Source of the DNA: Chitinophaga chungangae | GTDB taxonomy: Bacteria; Bacteroidota; Bacteroidia; Chitinophagales; Chitinophagaceae | Reading direction: 5' to 3' | DNA length: 64,000 nucleotides | Assembly: GCF_017742215.1 (NCBI RefSeq) | Contig: NZ_JAGHKP010000001.1 | Span: 806,001-870,000 of the forward strand | Shown: in pieces, positions 51,133-61,900 of the stretch | How the letters are laid out: every line of letters begins with the position of its first letter | Numbering within the stretch: the stretch's first letter is position 1 | Position numbers and translations under genes: made by a program | The notes under the pieces: generated by a model | Told to the model about the DNA's origin: nothing | The model's database searches: none | What the model saw: only the letters and a program-made list of their open reading frames with translations

Positions 51133-52251
51133 ATGCAACTGACGAAGTGGCTGATCGCATCGCTGCCTGTGCTTGCCATGGCCGGATGCGCCGCGAAAGG
51201 AGAAAAGACCAACGAAAAAGACATCAAAACATTACCCGTAACCGAGCTGATCGCAACAGACACCATGTTCTACCGCTCGTACGTAGCCAATATACAGGCC
51301 GTTCAGAACGTGGAAGTAAGGGCCAGGGTAAGCGGTTTTCTTGAAAAGATCTATGTGGACGAAGGCCAGGAAGTGAAAAAAGGCCAGTTGCTGTTCAGCA
51401 TCAGCGATGCCGAATACAGCGCCGAGCTTGCCCGCGCCAAAGCCGCCCTCACCAACGTGATCGCCGAAGCGAAAGCCGCCGAGCTCGAAACAGGCAAAGT
51501 GAAATTGCTCGTGGAAAAAAAAGTAGTGGCGGCAACGGAACTGGAAGTGGCCGAAGCGCGGCTTGCCGCGGCCAAAGCGAAAATAGACGAAGCCCGCTCC
51601 GCCGAAGCCAACGCGGCCATGCGGCTGAGCTACACCAACGTGCGCGCGCCGTTCGACGGGTTGATAGACCGCATCCCGCTGAAAACCGGCAGCCTCATCA
51701 ACGAAGGCTCGCTGTTCACCACCGTGTCTGACACGCGCCAGGTGTACGCCTATTTTTCCGTTTCCGAAACCGAGTACCTGCATTATAAAAAATCCCTCGC
51801 CAACGGGGAAGACGCCTACCGCAAAGTACGCCTCGAACTGGCGGACGGCGCGCGTTACGCGCACATCGGCGAGATCGAAACGGTGGAAGGGGAGTTCGAG
51901 GAAAACACCGGTTCCATCGCGTTCCGCGCACGGTTCCCGAACCCCGGCAAATTGCTCAAACACGGCGCCAGCGGTAAAGTAAAGCTCCGCAGCGAACTGG
52001 AAGACGTGGTGATCGTACCGCAAAAGGCCGTGTTTGAAATGCAGGACAAAAACTATGTTTTCGTGGTGGATAAGGAAAATAAAGTGAAAATGAAAAACTT
52101 CCATCCGCAAACGCGGTTCGCTCATTTTTATATCGTGGAAAGCGGGCTGAAGCCCGGGGAACGCGTGGTCTGCGAAGGCGTGCGCAATATCCGCGACGGT
52201 ATGAAGATCGAGCCGAAACCCGTTGCAATGGACAGTTTGCTGCGTAGTTGA
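51133..52251 (+). CDS. RND efflux periplasmic adaptor lipoprotein
   Basis: 372 residues. Lipoprotein signal with Cys19 (VLAMAGCAAK). The adaptor layout is clear: a split lipoyl half VEVRARVSGFLEKIYVDEGQ and its partner YTNVRAPFDGLIDRIPLKTG, an Ala/Glu/Lys-rich coiled-coil hairpin (about 90-160), then beta-barrel and membrane-proximal domains (GKVKLRSELEDVVIVPQKAV). It links the inner membrane pump with the outer membrane channel encoded next. First gene of a three-gene pump operon. Confidence 0.93.
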   Translation: MQLTKWLIASLPVLAMAGCAAKGEKTNEKDIKTLPVTELIATDTMFYRSYVANIQAVQNVEVRARVSGFLEKIYVDEGQEVKKGQLLFSISDAEYSAELARAKAALTNVIAEAKAAELETGKVKLLVEKKVVAATELEVAEARLAAAKAKIDEARSAEANAAMRLSYTNVRAPFDGLIDRIPLKTGSLINEGSLFTTVSDTRQVYAYFSVSETEYLHYKKSLANGEDAYRKVRLELADGARYAHIGEIETVEGEFEENTGSIAFRARFPNPGKLLKHGASGKVKLRSELEDVVIVPQKAVFEMQDKNYVFVVDKENKVKMKNFHPQTRFAHFYIVESGLKPGERVVCEGVRNIRDGMKIEPKPVAMDSLLRS

Positions 52252-52286
52252 CCTAAACCTCCTTTATCGGAAAAATCACGAAGAAC

Positions 52287-55200
52287 ATGTTTGATACTTT
52301 TATAAAAAGACCGGTGTTATCACTGGTCATATCTCTTATTATCCTGCTGGTAGGCCTGCTGGCGCTCATTTCGCTGCCGGTCACGCAATTCCCGGACATC
52401 GTGCCGCCTTCCGTAACGGTAACGGCGAAATACACCGGCGCTAACGCCGAAGTATGCGCCAAAGCAGTGGCCACGCCGCTGGAGCGTGCCATCAACGGCG
52501 TGCCGGGCATGACCTACATGTCCTCCGTTTCCAGCAACAACGGTCTTACCGTGATCACGATCAATTTCAGCGTGGAGACCGATCCCGACCAGGCCGCAGT
52601 GAACGTGCAGAACCGCGTGGCCACCATCATCGACGAGCTGCCGGAAGAGGTGATCAAAAGCGGGGTGACCACGGAAAAGGAAGTGAACAGCATGCTGCTC
52701 TACCTCAACATCATGAGCGACGATACCACGCTCGACGAGCAGTTCATTTACAATTTTGCGGACATCACCGTGTTGCAGGAGCTCAAACGCATCGACGGCG
52801 TGGGCCGTGCGGAGATCATGGGCGCTAAGGAATACGCGATGCGCGTCTGGCTGAAGCCCGACCGTATGCTGGCATACAATATTTCCGCCGAAGAAGTGAT
52901 CGCCGCCATCCGCAAACAGAACGTAGAAGCCGCGCCGGGCAAAACGGGCGAAAGCTCGGACAAAGACCCGCTGATGCTGCAATATGTACTGCGGTACACC
53001 GGTAAATTTTTCGAGCCGGAGCAATACAAACAGATCGTGCTGCGCTCGGGATCGGACGGGGCTTTGTTGTTGCTGAAAGACGTGGCGGACGTGGAATTCG
53101 GTTCGCTCACGTACAGCATGGTGTCCAAAACAGACGGCAAACCGTCGGCTTCCATCATGCTCAAACAACGCCCCGGCTCCAATGCCCGCGACGTGATCAG
53201 CAACGTAAAAGCGAAGATGGAAGAAATGCAGCGTACGTCGTTCCCTCCGGGCATGACCTACAACTTCAACTACGACGTTTCCCGCTTCCTCGACGCTTCT
53301 ATTTCCGAAGTGATGCGCACGCTGGTGGAAGCTTTCCTGCTGGTGTTCCTGGTGGTGTTCATCTTTTTGCAGGACTTCCGGTCAACGCTCATTCCCGCGC
53401 TGGCAGTGCCTGTAGCGCTGATCGGCACGCTGGCGTTTATGCAGATGATGGGTTTTTCCATCAACCTGCTCACCCTGTTTGCACTCGTGCTGGCGATCGG
53501 CATCGTGGTAGACAATGCGATCGTGGTGGTGGAGGCCGTGCATGTGAAGATGACAGAGGAACACATGCCGCCCATGGAAGCCACGCTGGCGGCCATGCGC
53601 GAGATCAGCGGCGCTCTGGTGGCCATTACGCTCGTGATGTCCGCCGTGTTTATCCCGGTGGCGTTTTTATCCGGCCCCGTGGGCGTGTTTTACCGGCAGT
53701 TCTCGCTTACCCTGGCGGTGGCGATCGTGATCTCCGGCATCAACGCCGTTACGCTTACCCCCGCGCTTTGCGCCATCATGCTGAAACATAATACCGGCAG
53801 GAAAAAAGGTTGGCTGCAACGTTTCTTCAACGGCTTTAACCGAGGCTATAACGCAACGGAACGCGGTTACGCCCGCTTCATGCGGCTGATAGCCGGCCGC
53901 AGGTGGGTGACGCTGATCAGCCTCATATTGTTCTTCATTTTCACCTGGGGCGTCAGCGCGGTGCTGCCTTCCGGTTTTATCCCGACGGAAGACCAGGGGA
54001 TCATCTACGTGAACGTAACGGCGCCGCCGGGCGCTACGCTGGAGCGCACGGAAAAGGTGCTGGACGAAGTGCAGGCCATTGCCGGGCAGTTCGATGAAGT
54101 GGAATCGATCTCCACGCTGGCGGGTTACAGCCTCGTGAACGAAGTGGCCGGCGCATCGTACGGTATGGCGATGGTGAACCTCAAATCCTGGGAAGAGCGT
54201 GAGATGGACGTTAACGCGGTGATCGCGAAACTGCAAAAAGAGACCCGCTCCATTTCCGACGCTTCGATAGAATTTTTCCCGCCGCCCACCGTACCGGGCT
54301 TTGGTAACTCCAGCGGTTTTGAATTACGCGTGATAGACCGCACGGGCAGCAGCGATTTCGTGCAAACGGCGCGCATCACGAACAAGTTCATCGACGCGCT
54401 CAACGACCGCCCCGAGATCAGCAGCGCTTTTACCAGCTTCGACGCGGAATTTCCGCAATACCTCATCCACCTCGACCAGGCGATGGCCGCCAAAAAAGGC
54501 GTGAATATCGACAATGCGATGAGTAACCTTCAAACGCTGGTGGGCAGCTATTATGCGTCCAACTTTATCCGTTTCGGGCAGATGTACAAGGTGATGGTGC
54601 AGGCCGAACCGCAGTTCCGCAGCAAACCGGAAGACCTGTTGCTGCTGCACGTCAAAAACGACCGGGGAGAAATGGTGCCTTACGCGGATTTCATCAAACT
54701 GGAACGGGTATACGGACCTGAACAGCTCACACGTTACAATATGTACACCTCCGCCATGATCAACGGCGATGCCTCACCCGGCTACAGCAGCGGAGACGCC
54801 ATCCGTGCGGCGGAAGAAGTTGCCGCGAAGGAGTTGCCGCGCGGTTTCACGTACGAATGGAGCGGCATGACGCGCGAACAGATCGCTTCCGGCAACCAGG
54901 CGGCGTTTATTTTCCTGATCTGCCTGGTATTCGTTTACCTGCTGCTCGCCGCGCAATACGAAAGCCTGCTGCTGCCTTTGCCGGTACTGCTTTCGCTGCC
55001 CGCAGGCATTTTCGGCGCGTTTTTCAGCCTGTACCTGCTGGGCCTGGAAAACAACATCTACGCACAGGTTGCGCTGGTGATGCTGATCGGCCTGCTGGGC
55101 AAAAACGCGATCCTGATCGTGGAGTTCGCCGTACTGCGCAACAAACAGGGCGCAAGTATCCGGAAGGCGGCGATACAGGGAGCGGTGTCGAGGCTGCGGC

Positions 55201-55421
55201 CGATCCTGATGACCTCTTTCGCGTTCATCGCGGGTTTGATACCATTGTGTCTTGCATCGGGCGCGGGCGCCATGGGCAACCGTTCCATCGGTACCGCCGC
55301 GGCGGGCGGCATGCTGATCGGCACGCTGTTCGGCGTGATCGTTATACCCGGTTTGTATGTGCTGTTTGCGTCCATCACGAGGAAAAAGAATGTTGAATTA
55401 AATGCTTATACGAATGAATAA
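52287..55421 (+). CDS. RND multidrug efflux permease (HAE1 family)
   Basis: 1044 residues with the two-fold 12-helix RND architecture and two large periplasmic loops. MFDTFIKRPVLSLVISLIIL opens the first helix. The TM4 motif reads IGIVVDNAIVVVEAVH, so the second Asp of the usual DD proton-relay pair is Asn here, while the TM10 Lys is present in LIGLLGKNAILIVEFAV. Drug-pump features such as FPDIVPPSVTV and GFIPTEDQG are present. It starts 35 bases after the adaptor gene, and its stop overlaps the start of the outer membrane gene. Confidence 0.95.
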   Translation: MFDTFIKRPVLSLVISLIILLVGLLALISLPVTQFPDIVPPSVTVTAKYTGANAEVCAKAVATPLERAINGVPGMTYMSSVSSNNGLTVITINFSVETDPDQAAVNVQNRVATIIDELPEEVIKSGVTTEKEVNSMLLYLNIMSDDTTLDEQFIYNFADITVLQELKRIDGVGRAEIMGAKEYAMRVWLKPDRMLAYNISAEEVIAAIRKQNVEAAPGKTGESSDKDPLMLQYVLRYTGKFFEPEQYKQIVLRSGSDGALLLLKDVADVEFGSLTYSMVSKTDGKPSASIMLKQRPGSNARDVISNVKAKMEEMQRTSFPPGMTYNFNYDVSRFLDASISEVMRTLVEAFLLVFLVVFIFLQDFRSTLIPALAVPVALIGTLAFMQMMGFSINLLTLFALVLAIGIVVDNAIVVVEAVHVKMTEEHMPPMEATLAAMREISGALVAITLVMSAVFIPVAFLSGPVGVFYRQFSLTLAVAIVISGINAVTLTPALCAIMLKHNTGRKKGWLQRFFNGFNRGYNATERGYARFMRLIAGRRWVTLISLILFFIFTWGVSAVLPSGFIPTEDQGIIYVNVTAPPGATLERTEKVLDEVQAIAGQFDEVESISTLAGYSLVNEVAGASYGMAMVNLKSWEEREMDVNAVIAKLQKETRSISDASIEFFPPPTVPGFGNSSGFELRVIDRTGSSDFVQTARITNKFIDALNDRPEISSAFTSFDAEFPQYLIHLDQAMAAKKGVNIDNAMSNLQTLVGSYYASNFIRFGQMYKVMVQAEPQFRSKPEDLLLLHVKNDRGEMVPYADFIKLERVYGPEQLTRYNMYTSAMINGDASPGYSSGDAIRAAEEVAAKELPRGFTYEWSGMTREQIASGNQAAFIFLICLVFVYLLLAAQYESLLLPLPVLLSLPAGIFGAFFSLYLLGLENNIYAQVALVMLIGLLGKNAILIVEFAVLRNKQGASIRKAAIQGAVSRLRPILMTSFAFIAGLIPLCLASGAGAMGNRSIGTAAAGGMLIGTLFGVIVIPGLYVLFASITRKKNVELNAYTNE

Positions 55422-56829
55422 TATATGCAAAGGCTTGCTGGTATTGACGATGACGGGCCTTGGCGCGTGCAGTATGCCCGGGAAGCTCACCCTGCCCGAA
55501 GCCCGGCCCGTACCGGTTGCGGGGAACGATACGCTTTCTTTGTCCGCTTTTCAGCAAGTGTTCCGCGACCCGCATCTTCGCGCGCTGATAGATACGGCCA
55601 TGTTGCGCAACAACGACCTGCTGGCCGCGGCGCAGCGCATCGAAGCGGCGCGCGCGAATTTGTTGTCCGCAAAAAACGCGGCATTGCCTTCCCTTGATCT
55701 TTCCGTGAGCGCAGGCGTGGAGAAATACGGCGATTATACGATGAACGGCGTCGGGAATTTTGATACGAACCTGTCGCCCAACATCGATAAAGACCAGCGC
55801 ATCCCGCGCAACGTGCCCGATTATTTCGTGGGCTTGCGCAGTTCGTGGGAGATCGATCTGTGGGGGAAACTGAAAAGCCGGAAAAAAGCTGCGTACCACC
55901 GGCTGCTGGCTTCGCAGGAAGGGCAGCGGCTGCTGAAAACACAGATTGCCGCCGGCATTGCGGGCATGTATTACGAGCTTACCGCGCTGGATGAGGAGCT
56001 GAGGATCATTGAAAGGAATATTCTTTTGCAGGAAACCGCCGTAGCCACCGTGAACGTGCAGAAGGCCGCGGGGCGCGCCACCGAGCTGGCCGTACAGCAG
56101 TTCACCGCACAGCTGTTGAGCACGCAGGGGCTGGCGTATAACATCCGGCAGGAGATCAATGCGATCGAGAACCAGCTGAACGCCGCGCTGGGCCGCTTCC
56201 CGATGCCCATCGCCCGGAGGGTGGACACTTCGTTGCCCGTCGCGGTAACGGGCAACATCCCCGTAAGTTTGCTGCTGCGGCGCCCGGACGTACGCCAGGC
56301 CGAACTGGAATTGGCCGCCAGCCGCGCGGATGTGGAAGCCGCGCGCGCTTCTTTCCTGCCGTCGCTTACCCTTACGCCTTACGCGGGTTTTAATTCATTT
56401 AAAGCGGGACTGCTGTTTCAAACCCCTGCGTCCATCGCATGGGGCATTGCTGGCGGCATTACCGCGCCGATCTTTAACAAACGGCAACTGAAATCGCAGT
56501 TCAATATCTCCACCGCATCGGCCACCAGCGCGTTTTATCATTGGCAGCAGGCCGTGGTGGACGGTTACAAAGAGATCGCCACGGCGTTGAACAAAGTGGA
56601 GAACCAGCAGCGGGTATATGCTTTGAAAAATAAGGAAGTAGCTGTGCTCACGGGCGCGGTGGCTACCGCCAATACCATGTACACGACCGGCTACGCCTCG
56701 TACCTCGAGGTGATCACCGCGCAGAAAAGCGTGCTGGAAGCGGAGCTGGCGCTGGTTTCCACGAGAAGGCACGTAAATGTGGGCCTCGTGGAACTGTACC
56801 GGGCGCTTGGCGGGGGGGTGCTGCAATAA
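55402..56829 (+). CDS. outer membrane efflux lipoprotein (TolC/NodT type)
   Basis: 475 residues from ATG 55402, or 471 from 55414 (MNNICKGLLV). The lipobox is LGACSMPG. Two outer-membrane-efflux repeats are visible: one from FRDPHLRALIDTAMLRNNDL (about 50) through LRSSWEIDLWGKLKSRKKAA, the second from VSLLLRRPDVRQAELELAASRADVEAA (about 285) through IAWGIAGGITAPIFNKRQLK. It forms the exit duct of the RND pump. The overlap with the permease gene indicates translational coupling. Confidence 0.93.
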   Translation: MLIRMNNICKGLLVLTMTGLGACSMPGKLTLPEARPVPVAGNDTLSLSAFQQVFRDPHLRALIDTAMLRNNDLLAAAQRIEAARANLLSAKNAALPSLDLSVSAGVEKYGDYTMNGVGNFDTNLSPNIDKDQRIPRNVPDYFVGLRSSWEIDLWGKLKSRKKAAYHRLLASQEGQRLLKTQIAAGIAGMYYELTALDEELRIIERNILLQETAVATVNVQKAAGRATELAVQQFTAQLLSTQGLAYNIRQEINAIENQLNAALGRFPMPIARRVDTSLPVAVTGNIPVSLLLRRPDVRQAELELAASRADVEAARASFLPSLTLTPYAGFNSFKAGLLFQTPASIAWGIAGGITAPIFNKRQLKSQFNISTASATSAFYHWQQAVVDGYKEIATALNKVENQQRVYALKNKEVAVLTGAVATANTMYTTGYASYLEVITAQKSVLEAELALVSTRRHVNVGLVELYRALGGGVLQ

Positions 56830-56854
56830 TATCAATAAAAATTACTGACTTATA

Positions 56855-56896
56855 CCGGCGGGACGGGTTGTAATGACCTGTTCCGCCTTTTTTTTT
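56855..56896 (+). terminator. rho-independent terminator of the RND operon
   Basis: GGCGGGAC, 15-base loop, GTTCCGCC, then a run of nine Ts. Confidence 0.8.
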
Positions 56897-57001
56897 CAAA
56901 ACGATTGTTAACCTGCCACATATATATAAACATACTCCCCCGTAATACGCATTGGTTTGTTTTATTTCAATTTTTAACCTCCTGCATTAACGATTTAGCA
57001 G

Positions 57002-57009
57002 TATGTTTG
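57002..57009 (+). promoter_or_regulatory. -7 promoter element of the ECF sigma gene
   Basis: TATGTTTG matches TAnnTTTG. The start would be about 50 bases before the sigma ATG. The -33 region is not obvious. Confidence 0.45.
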
Positions 57010-57066
57010 CAAAAGACAGGTAGAAGAGATTTTGGGTAATTCAACCACATTTTAATACCTACATTG

Positions 57067-57648
57067 ATGGCGGTCATCCATCTGCAATTCCACACTGATG
57101 AAGAACTCTTGGGTCTTCTCCGGAGCGGTGAGCCGCACGCGTTCCGGGAGATTTATAAAAGGTATTGGGATAAATTGCTTTACATCGCGGGCAAAAAACT
57201 GAACGACGTTTCCGAAGCGGAAAGCATTGTGCAGGACGTGTTCACCGACCTCTGGCAGCGCCGCGAATCGCTGGAGGTACGGGAGCAGCTGACCGGTTAC
57301 CTGGTGGTGGCCGTGCGGTACCGCATCCTGAATTTCCTCGCCCGGCAGCACAAAGCCGAAACTTATCTCCGCGATACCGCACGCAGTCTTTCGCCCGAAG
57401 ACCGCTCCACCGAAGAATGGCTCGGGTTCGAAGACCTGAGAGGCTGGCTCGAAAAAATGGTCGCCGCGCTGCCTGAAAAATGCCGGCTCGCGTACCGCCT
57501 TCGCGGCGAGGGATACAGCCAGCGCGAAATAGCCCGTTACATGAAAGTGTCCGAAAAAACCGTCGAAACCCACATCAGCAGGGCGCTTAAAGTACTCCGC
57601 GCCGGCCTCGGGCAGCTCATTTCCAGGATGCTGATGATGTTCCTGTAA
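57067..57648 (+). CDS. ECF RNA polymerase sigma factor
   Basis: 193 residues. Region 2 is HAFREIYKRYWDKLLYIAGKKLNDVSEAESIVQDVFTDLW (DvF/tdLW core-binding), region 4 is LPEKCRLAYRLRGEGYSQREIARYMKVSEKTVETHISRALKVLR with a clear helix-turn-helix. This is the SusCD-linked ECF group of Bacteroidota. It is followed by the FecR anti-sigma and an STN-containing SusC, so it should switch on this locus when the transporter engages its ligand. Start is ATG 57067; a TTG one codon earlier is unlikely. Confidence 0.93.
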   Translation: MAVIHLQFHTDEELLGLLRSGEPHAFREIYKRYWDKLLYIAGKKLNDVSEAESIVQDVFTDLWQRRESLEVREQLTGYLVVAVRYRILNFLARQHKAETYLRDTARSLSPEDRSTEEWLGFEDLRGWLEKMVAALPEKCRLAYRLRGEGYSQREIARYMKVSEKTVETHISRALKVLRAGLGQLISRMLMMFL

Positions 57649-57726
57649 TCCCTTTCAAAATTTTTTTTCCTTCCGTTCAGGGTAAATCCTTTTTCAATTG
57701 ACCTTGTATTAGAAACCCTTTTGCTG

Positions 57727-58863
57727 ATGCAAGGCCATTCCACGAACGAACGTTACCGCGAGCTTGCCCGAAAGCAGCTGCAGGGCGATATTACGCCCGA
57801 AGAATCTGCTGAGCTGGCCGGATGGCTGGCCCACGATGACGGACGTGAGCTGGAAGTGCCGTCGTTGCTGGCAGAAAGCCGCGAGCTTCATGAAAAAAGA
57901 CTGCTACGCACTATCGAGCAGAAGATCGGGTGGCGGAAAACCGCGCGCATCCGCACTTTGAGGCGTGTCGCCACCGCTGCGGCCATACTGCTGTTTGCCG
58001 CGTTGGGCTGGTGGCTGCTCAAACCTTCTCCTGTTTCTCCCGTTACCGCTGTTGCCATTCACGAAAACGACCGCCCCCCGGGCGGTAACAAAGCCACGCT
58101 CACATTAGGCAATGGTCGGCGTATTGTGCTGGACAGTGCGTCTAACGGCACGTTATTCGCGCAGGGCGGCATCCGCGCGATAAAGCTGGACAGCGGCAGC
58201 CTGGCGTACAACGCCGGCGCGGATGCGGGTGCGATACAGGTGCATACGCTTTCCACGCCGGTAGGCGGGCAATTCAGGATCACGCTGGCAGACGGCACGA
58301 ACGTATGGCTCAATGCCGCTTCCTCGCTTCGTTTCCCTTCCGCGTTCAGCGCGCGGGAGCGCGCCGTGGAAATTACCGGCGAAGCCTACTTTGAAGTAAC
58401 GAAAGACGCCGCGCGGCCCTTCAAAGTATCGTTCAACGGCACCGCGGTGGAAGTGCTCGGTACGCATTTCAACGTAATGGCCTACCCGGACGAATCCAAA
58501 AGCAAAGTAACGCTGCTGGAAGGCAGCGTGGCCGTGAGCAACGCATCCGGCAGGAAGCTGCTGAAACCCGGCATGCAGGCGGTGGTCGGCAATGCCATCA
58601 CTACCAGGCAGGCGAACGTGGAAGAAGCCGTGGCCTGGAAGAACGGGCTTTTTATTTTCGATAACGAAGAAATCCATAGCATTATGCGCAAACTCGCCCG
58701 CTGGTACGACGTTCGGTCCGTATACGCGGGCGACATGCCGGGGCTGACCTTCTCCGGCACCGTATCACGTTACAGTAATGTTTCCGGCGTATTAGAGATG
58801 CTGGAAATGACAGAAAGCGTTCGTTTTGAACTGAAAGGCGGCACGATCGAGGTGCTCCGCTGA
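57727..58863 (+). CDS. FecR family anti-sigma factor
   Basis: 378 residues. An N-terminal cytoplasmic sigma-binding part (ERYRELARKQLQGDITPEESAELAGWL), a single membrane helix (VATAAAILLFAALGWWLL, about 80-97), and a periplasmic FecR domain (LSTPVGGQFRITLADGTNVWLNAASSLRFP, then ITGEAYFEVTKDAARPFKV and VLGTHFNVMAYPDE), ending in a DUF4974 region. It holds the ECF sigma inactive until contacted by the STN domain of the SusC protein. Start ATG 57727 rather than the TTG at 57721. Confidence 0.94.
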   Translation: MQGHSTNERYRELARKQLQGDITPEESAELAGWLAHDDGRELEVPSLLAESRELHEKRLLRTIEQKIGWRKTARIRTLRRVATAAAILLFAALGWWLLKPSPVSPVTAVAIHENDRPPGGNKATLTLGNGRRIVLDSASNGTLFAQGGIRAIKLDSGSLAYNAGADAGAIQVHTLSTPVGGQFRITLADGTNVWLNAASSLRFPSAFSARERAVEITGEAYFEVTKDAARPFKVSFNGTAVEVLGTHFNVMAYPDESKSKVTLLEGSVAVSNASGRKLLKPGMQAVVGNAITTRQANVEEAVAWKNGLFIFDNEEIHSIMRKLARWYDVRSVYAGDMPGLTFSGTVSRYSNVSGVLEMLEMTESVRFELKGGTIEVLR

Positions 58864-58904
58864 TCGCCATATCATATTTGCCATTATTAACCATAACAGC
58901 CAAA

Positions 58905-61900
58905 ATGTTTGCTATGCAACGGTTCCACACATTGAAATTCCTCATTTTTGGGAAGCTGACTTTCGCGTTATGTATGATCGCATTTATGCAGGTGCGGGCG
59001 TCCGCATTTGCGCAACTGATCACACTGAAGGTCAAAGACGCTTCGGTAGAAGCCGTGCTGATCGAATTAAAACGACAAAGCGGCTACCGGCTGCTGTACA
59101 ACGATGCCCAGCTGGCATCCGCCCGCCCGGTGAGCATTTCCGTGGAAAAGGCCACGGTAAAGGAAGTGCTCGATCTCTGTTTTGAAAACCAGCCGTTAGA
59201 TTATACCATCCGCGAAAACACCATCGTGGTGAAACCGCGCAGCAGCCCCATACAGGCTGCATTCACCGTAAAAGGAAAAGTGACGGACGAAAGCGGCCAG
59301 CCGCTGCCCGGCGTAAGCGTGGCGGTGAAAGGCACATCCAAAGGCACGGCCACGCGGGATGACGGCACTTATGTGCTGTCTGTACCCCTCGGAACGGAAA
59401 CGCTCGTATTTTCTTTCATCGGTTATACCAGCCAGGAAATACCGATCGAAAAAAAGACCACCCTTAACGTAAAACTGGCGGTGGAAAACAAATCATTGAC
59501 CACCCTGGTGGTAGTGGGTTACGGCGTGCAAAAAAAAGCGACGCTCACGGGCTCGGTAGCTTCGGTTACTTCGAAAGAGATCAACACCACAAAAAACGAA
59601 AGCGTGGTGAATATGCTGACCGGTAAAGTGCCCGGCCTGCGCGTTGTGCAAAACAGCGCGGAGCCTGGTTCTTTCGACAACAACTTCGACATCCGCGGTT
59701 TCGGCGCGCCGCTCATGATCATCGACGGCATTCCCCGCGATAACATCGCGCGCCTCGATCCGAACGACATCGAATCCGTATCCGTGCTAAAAGACGCTTC
59801 CGCCGCCGTGTACGGCGTGCGCGCGGCGAACGGCGTGGTGCTGGTGACCACCAAACGCGGCAAGATCGGCCGTCAGCTTACCTACAACGGCTCCTACACC
59901 TGGCAAACGCCATCCGGCCTGCCGCGTTCTCTCGACGCCATCGGTTACATGACGCTGGTGAACGAAAAACTGATGCATAATGTGAACGGCGGGCGCCTGG
60001 CGTACACGGACGCCGATTTCGAAGCATACCACAACGGCAGCAAACAAAGCACGGACTGGTACACGCCCACCATCAAAAACGTGGTGCCGCAGATGCAGCA
60101 CAACCTCAACGCGTCCGGCGGCAGCGAAGATATCAGTTATTACGTGAGCCTCGGTTACACCGAACAGCAGGGTTTCCTGCGCAGCGGCGACCTCAACTAC
60201 AAACGTTACAACGTTCGCACCAACGTTACCGGAAAAGTAACTAAAGATATTACCGTAGATCTCAACCTGACCGGCATTCTCGACCAGAAGAACCAGCCCT
60301 ACCAGGACGCCTGGTGGATCATCCGGTCCTTCTGGCGGCAAAACCCGCTGGAGCCGGTTTACGCCAACAACAACCCGGAATATCTCGCGCACACGCCGGT
60401 AGACGGCACCAACCCCATCGCGATGTCTGACAAAAACATTTCGGGGTACAAGATATTTATGAACCGCTGGTTCCAATCGTCCGTATCCGCCACGTACCAG
60501 GCGCCGTTCCTCAACGGGCTGAAGTTTAAGGGCATGTACAGCTACGACTTCAACAGTTTCACCAACAAAATTTACCAGCAGCAATACAACCAGTACACTT
60601 ACGACGCCGCGTCTGACGTATACACGGCGCGGCCGCAGCAATCGCCCAGCAGTTTGCGCAGGGAATATTTCGAGCGGCCGAACACCTTGTTCCAGCTGTC
60701 TGCCAACTACGACCACCAGTTTAATTCCGTGCACGACGTAAGCGCTTTGCTGCTGTACGAAAACAGCGTGCGCAGCGGCGACAACTTCTACGCATTGCGC
60801 GAGCTTTCCCTGGCGGTAGACCAGCTGATGGCGGGCAACAGCACCAACCAGCAGGGGAATATGTCGTCTTCGCTGAACGACCTTTACCGCAACGCCAACC
60901 GCGCGCTGGTGGGCAGGATCAATTACGCGTACAAACAGAAATACCTGCTGGAAGCGAGTTTCAGAAGAGACGGCTCGTCGAAGTTCCCGGAAGACAAACG
61001 GTTCGGGTTTTTCCCGGGCGCGTCTATCGGCTGGAGAATTTCCGAGGAAGGGTTCTTTAAAGGTTCTTCCGCTTTAAAAATGATCAGCAACCTGAAGCTG
61101 CGCGCATCTTACGGCGAGCTGGGCGACGATGGCGCGGTCGCTTACCAGTTCATCACCGGTTACACTTATCCTGCGTCCGGCAACAACAACCAGCTGCCGC
61201 CAGGGCACATGTTCGACAATGAATTTATCAACGGCCTGCAAAGCAAAGGCATCCCCAATCCATACATCACCTGGTTCGTGGCTAAAACCGCCAACCTGGG
61301 CATCGACATCGATGCGTGGCGCGGTATGCTGGGCGTAACGGTAGACGTGTTCCGCCGCAACGGCACGGGCCTGCTCACCACCCGCGCGCAAAGCCTGCCC
61401 GGCGTGGTAGGGGCGGAGCTTCCGCAAGAAAACCTTAACAGCAACCGTTCGCAGGGCATCGAGATAGAAGTGAACCACGGGAATAAGATCGGCGATTTTA
61501 TGTATTACGCCAAAGCGATCTATTCGTATACCCGTACGCGTAACCAGTTTGTGGAACGTGCGGCGGCGGGCAATTCCTACGAAAACTGGCGGCAGAATTC
61601 CAACAACCGCTTCAACAACGCCCGCTGGGGCCTTGGAGACGGCGGCCGTTTCGCTTCCTGGCAGGATATTCTCGACAGCAAAATCTATGTGGGAAGAGGT
61701 GCATTGCCCGGCGATTATGCTTACGAAGACTGGAATGGAGATGGCATGATCAGCGACCTGGACGTGCATCCCATCGCTTACAACGGCATCCCGCTGATCA
61801 ATTACGGGCTGATGCTGGGCGGCGAATGGAAAGGCATCGATTTCAACCTGCTTATACAAGGCTCCGGGATGGTGAACGTGGGTTACAACGAACAGCTGCG

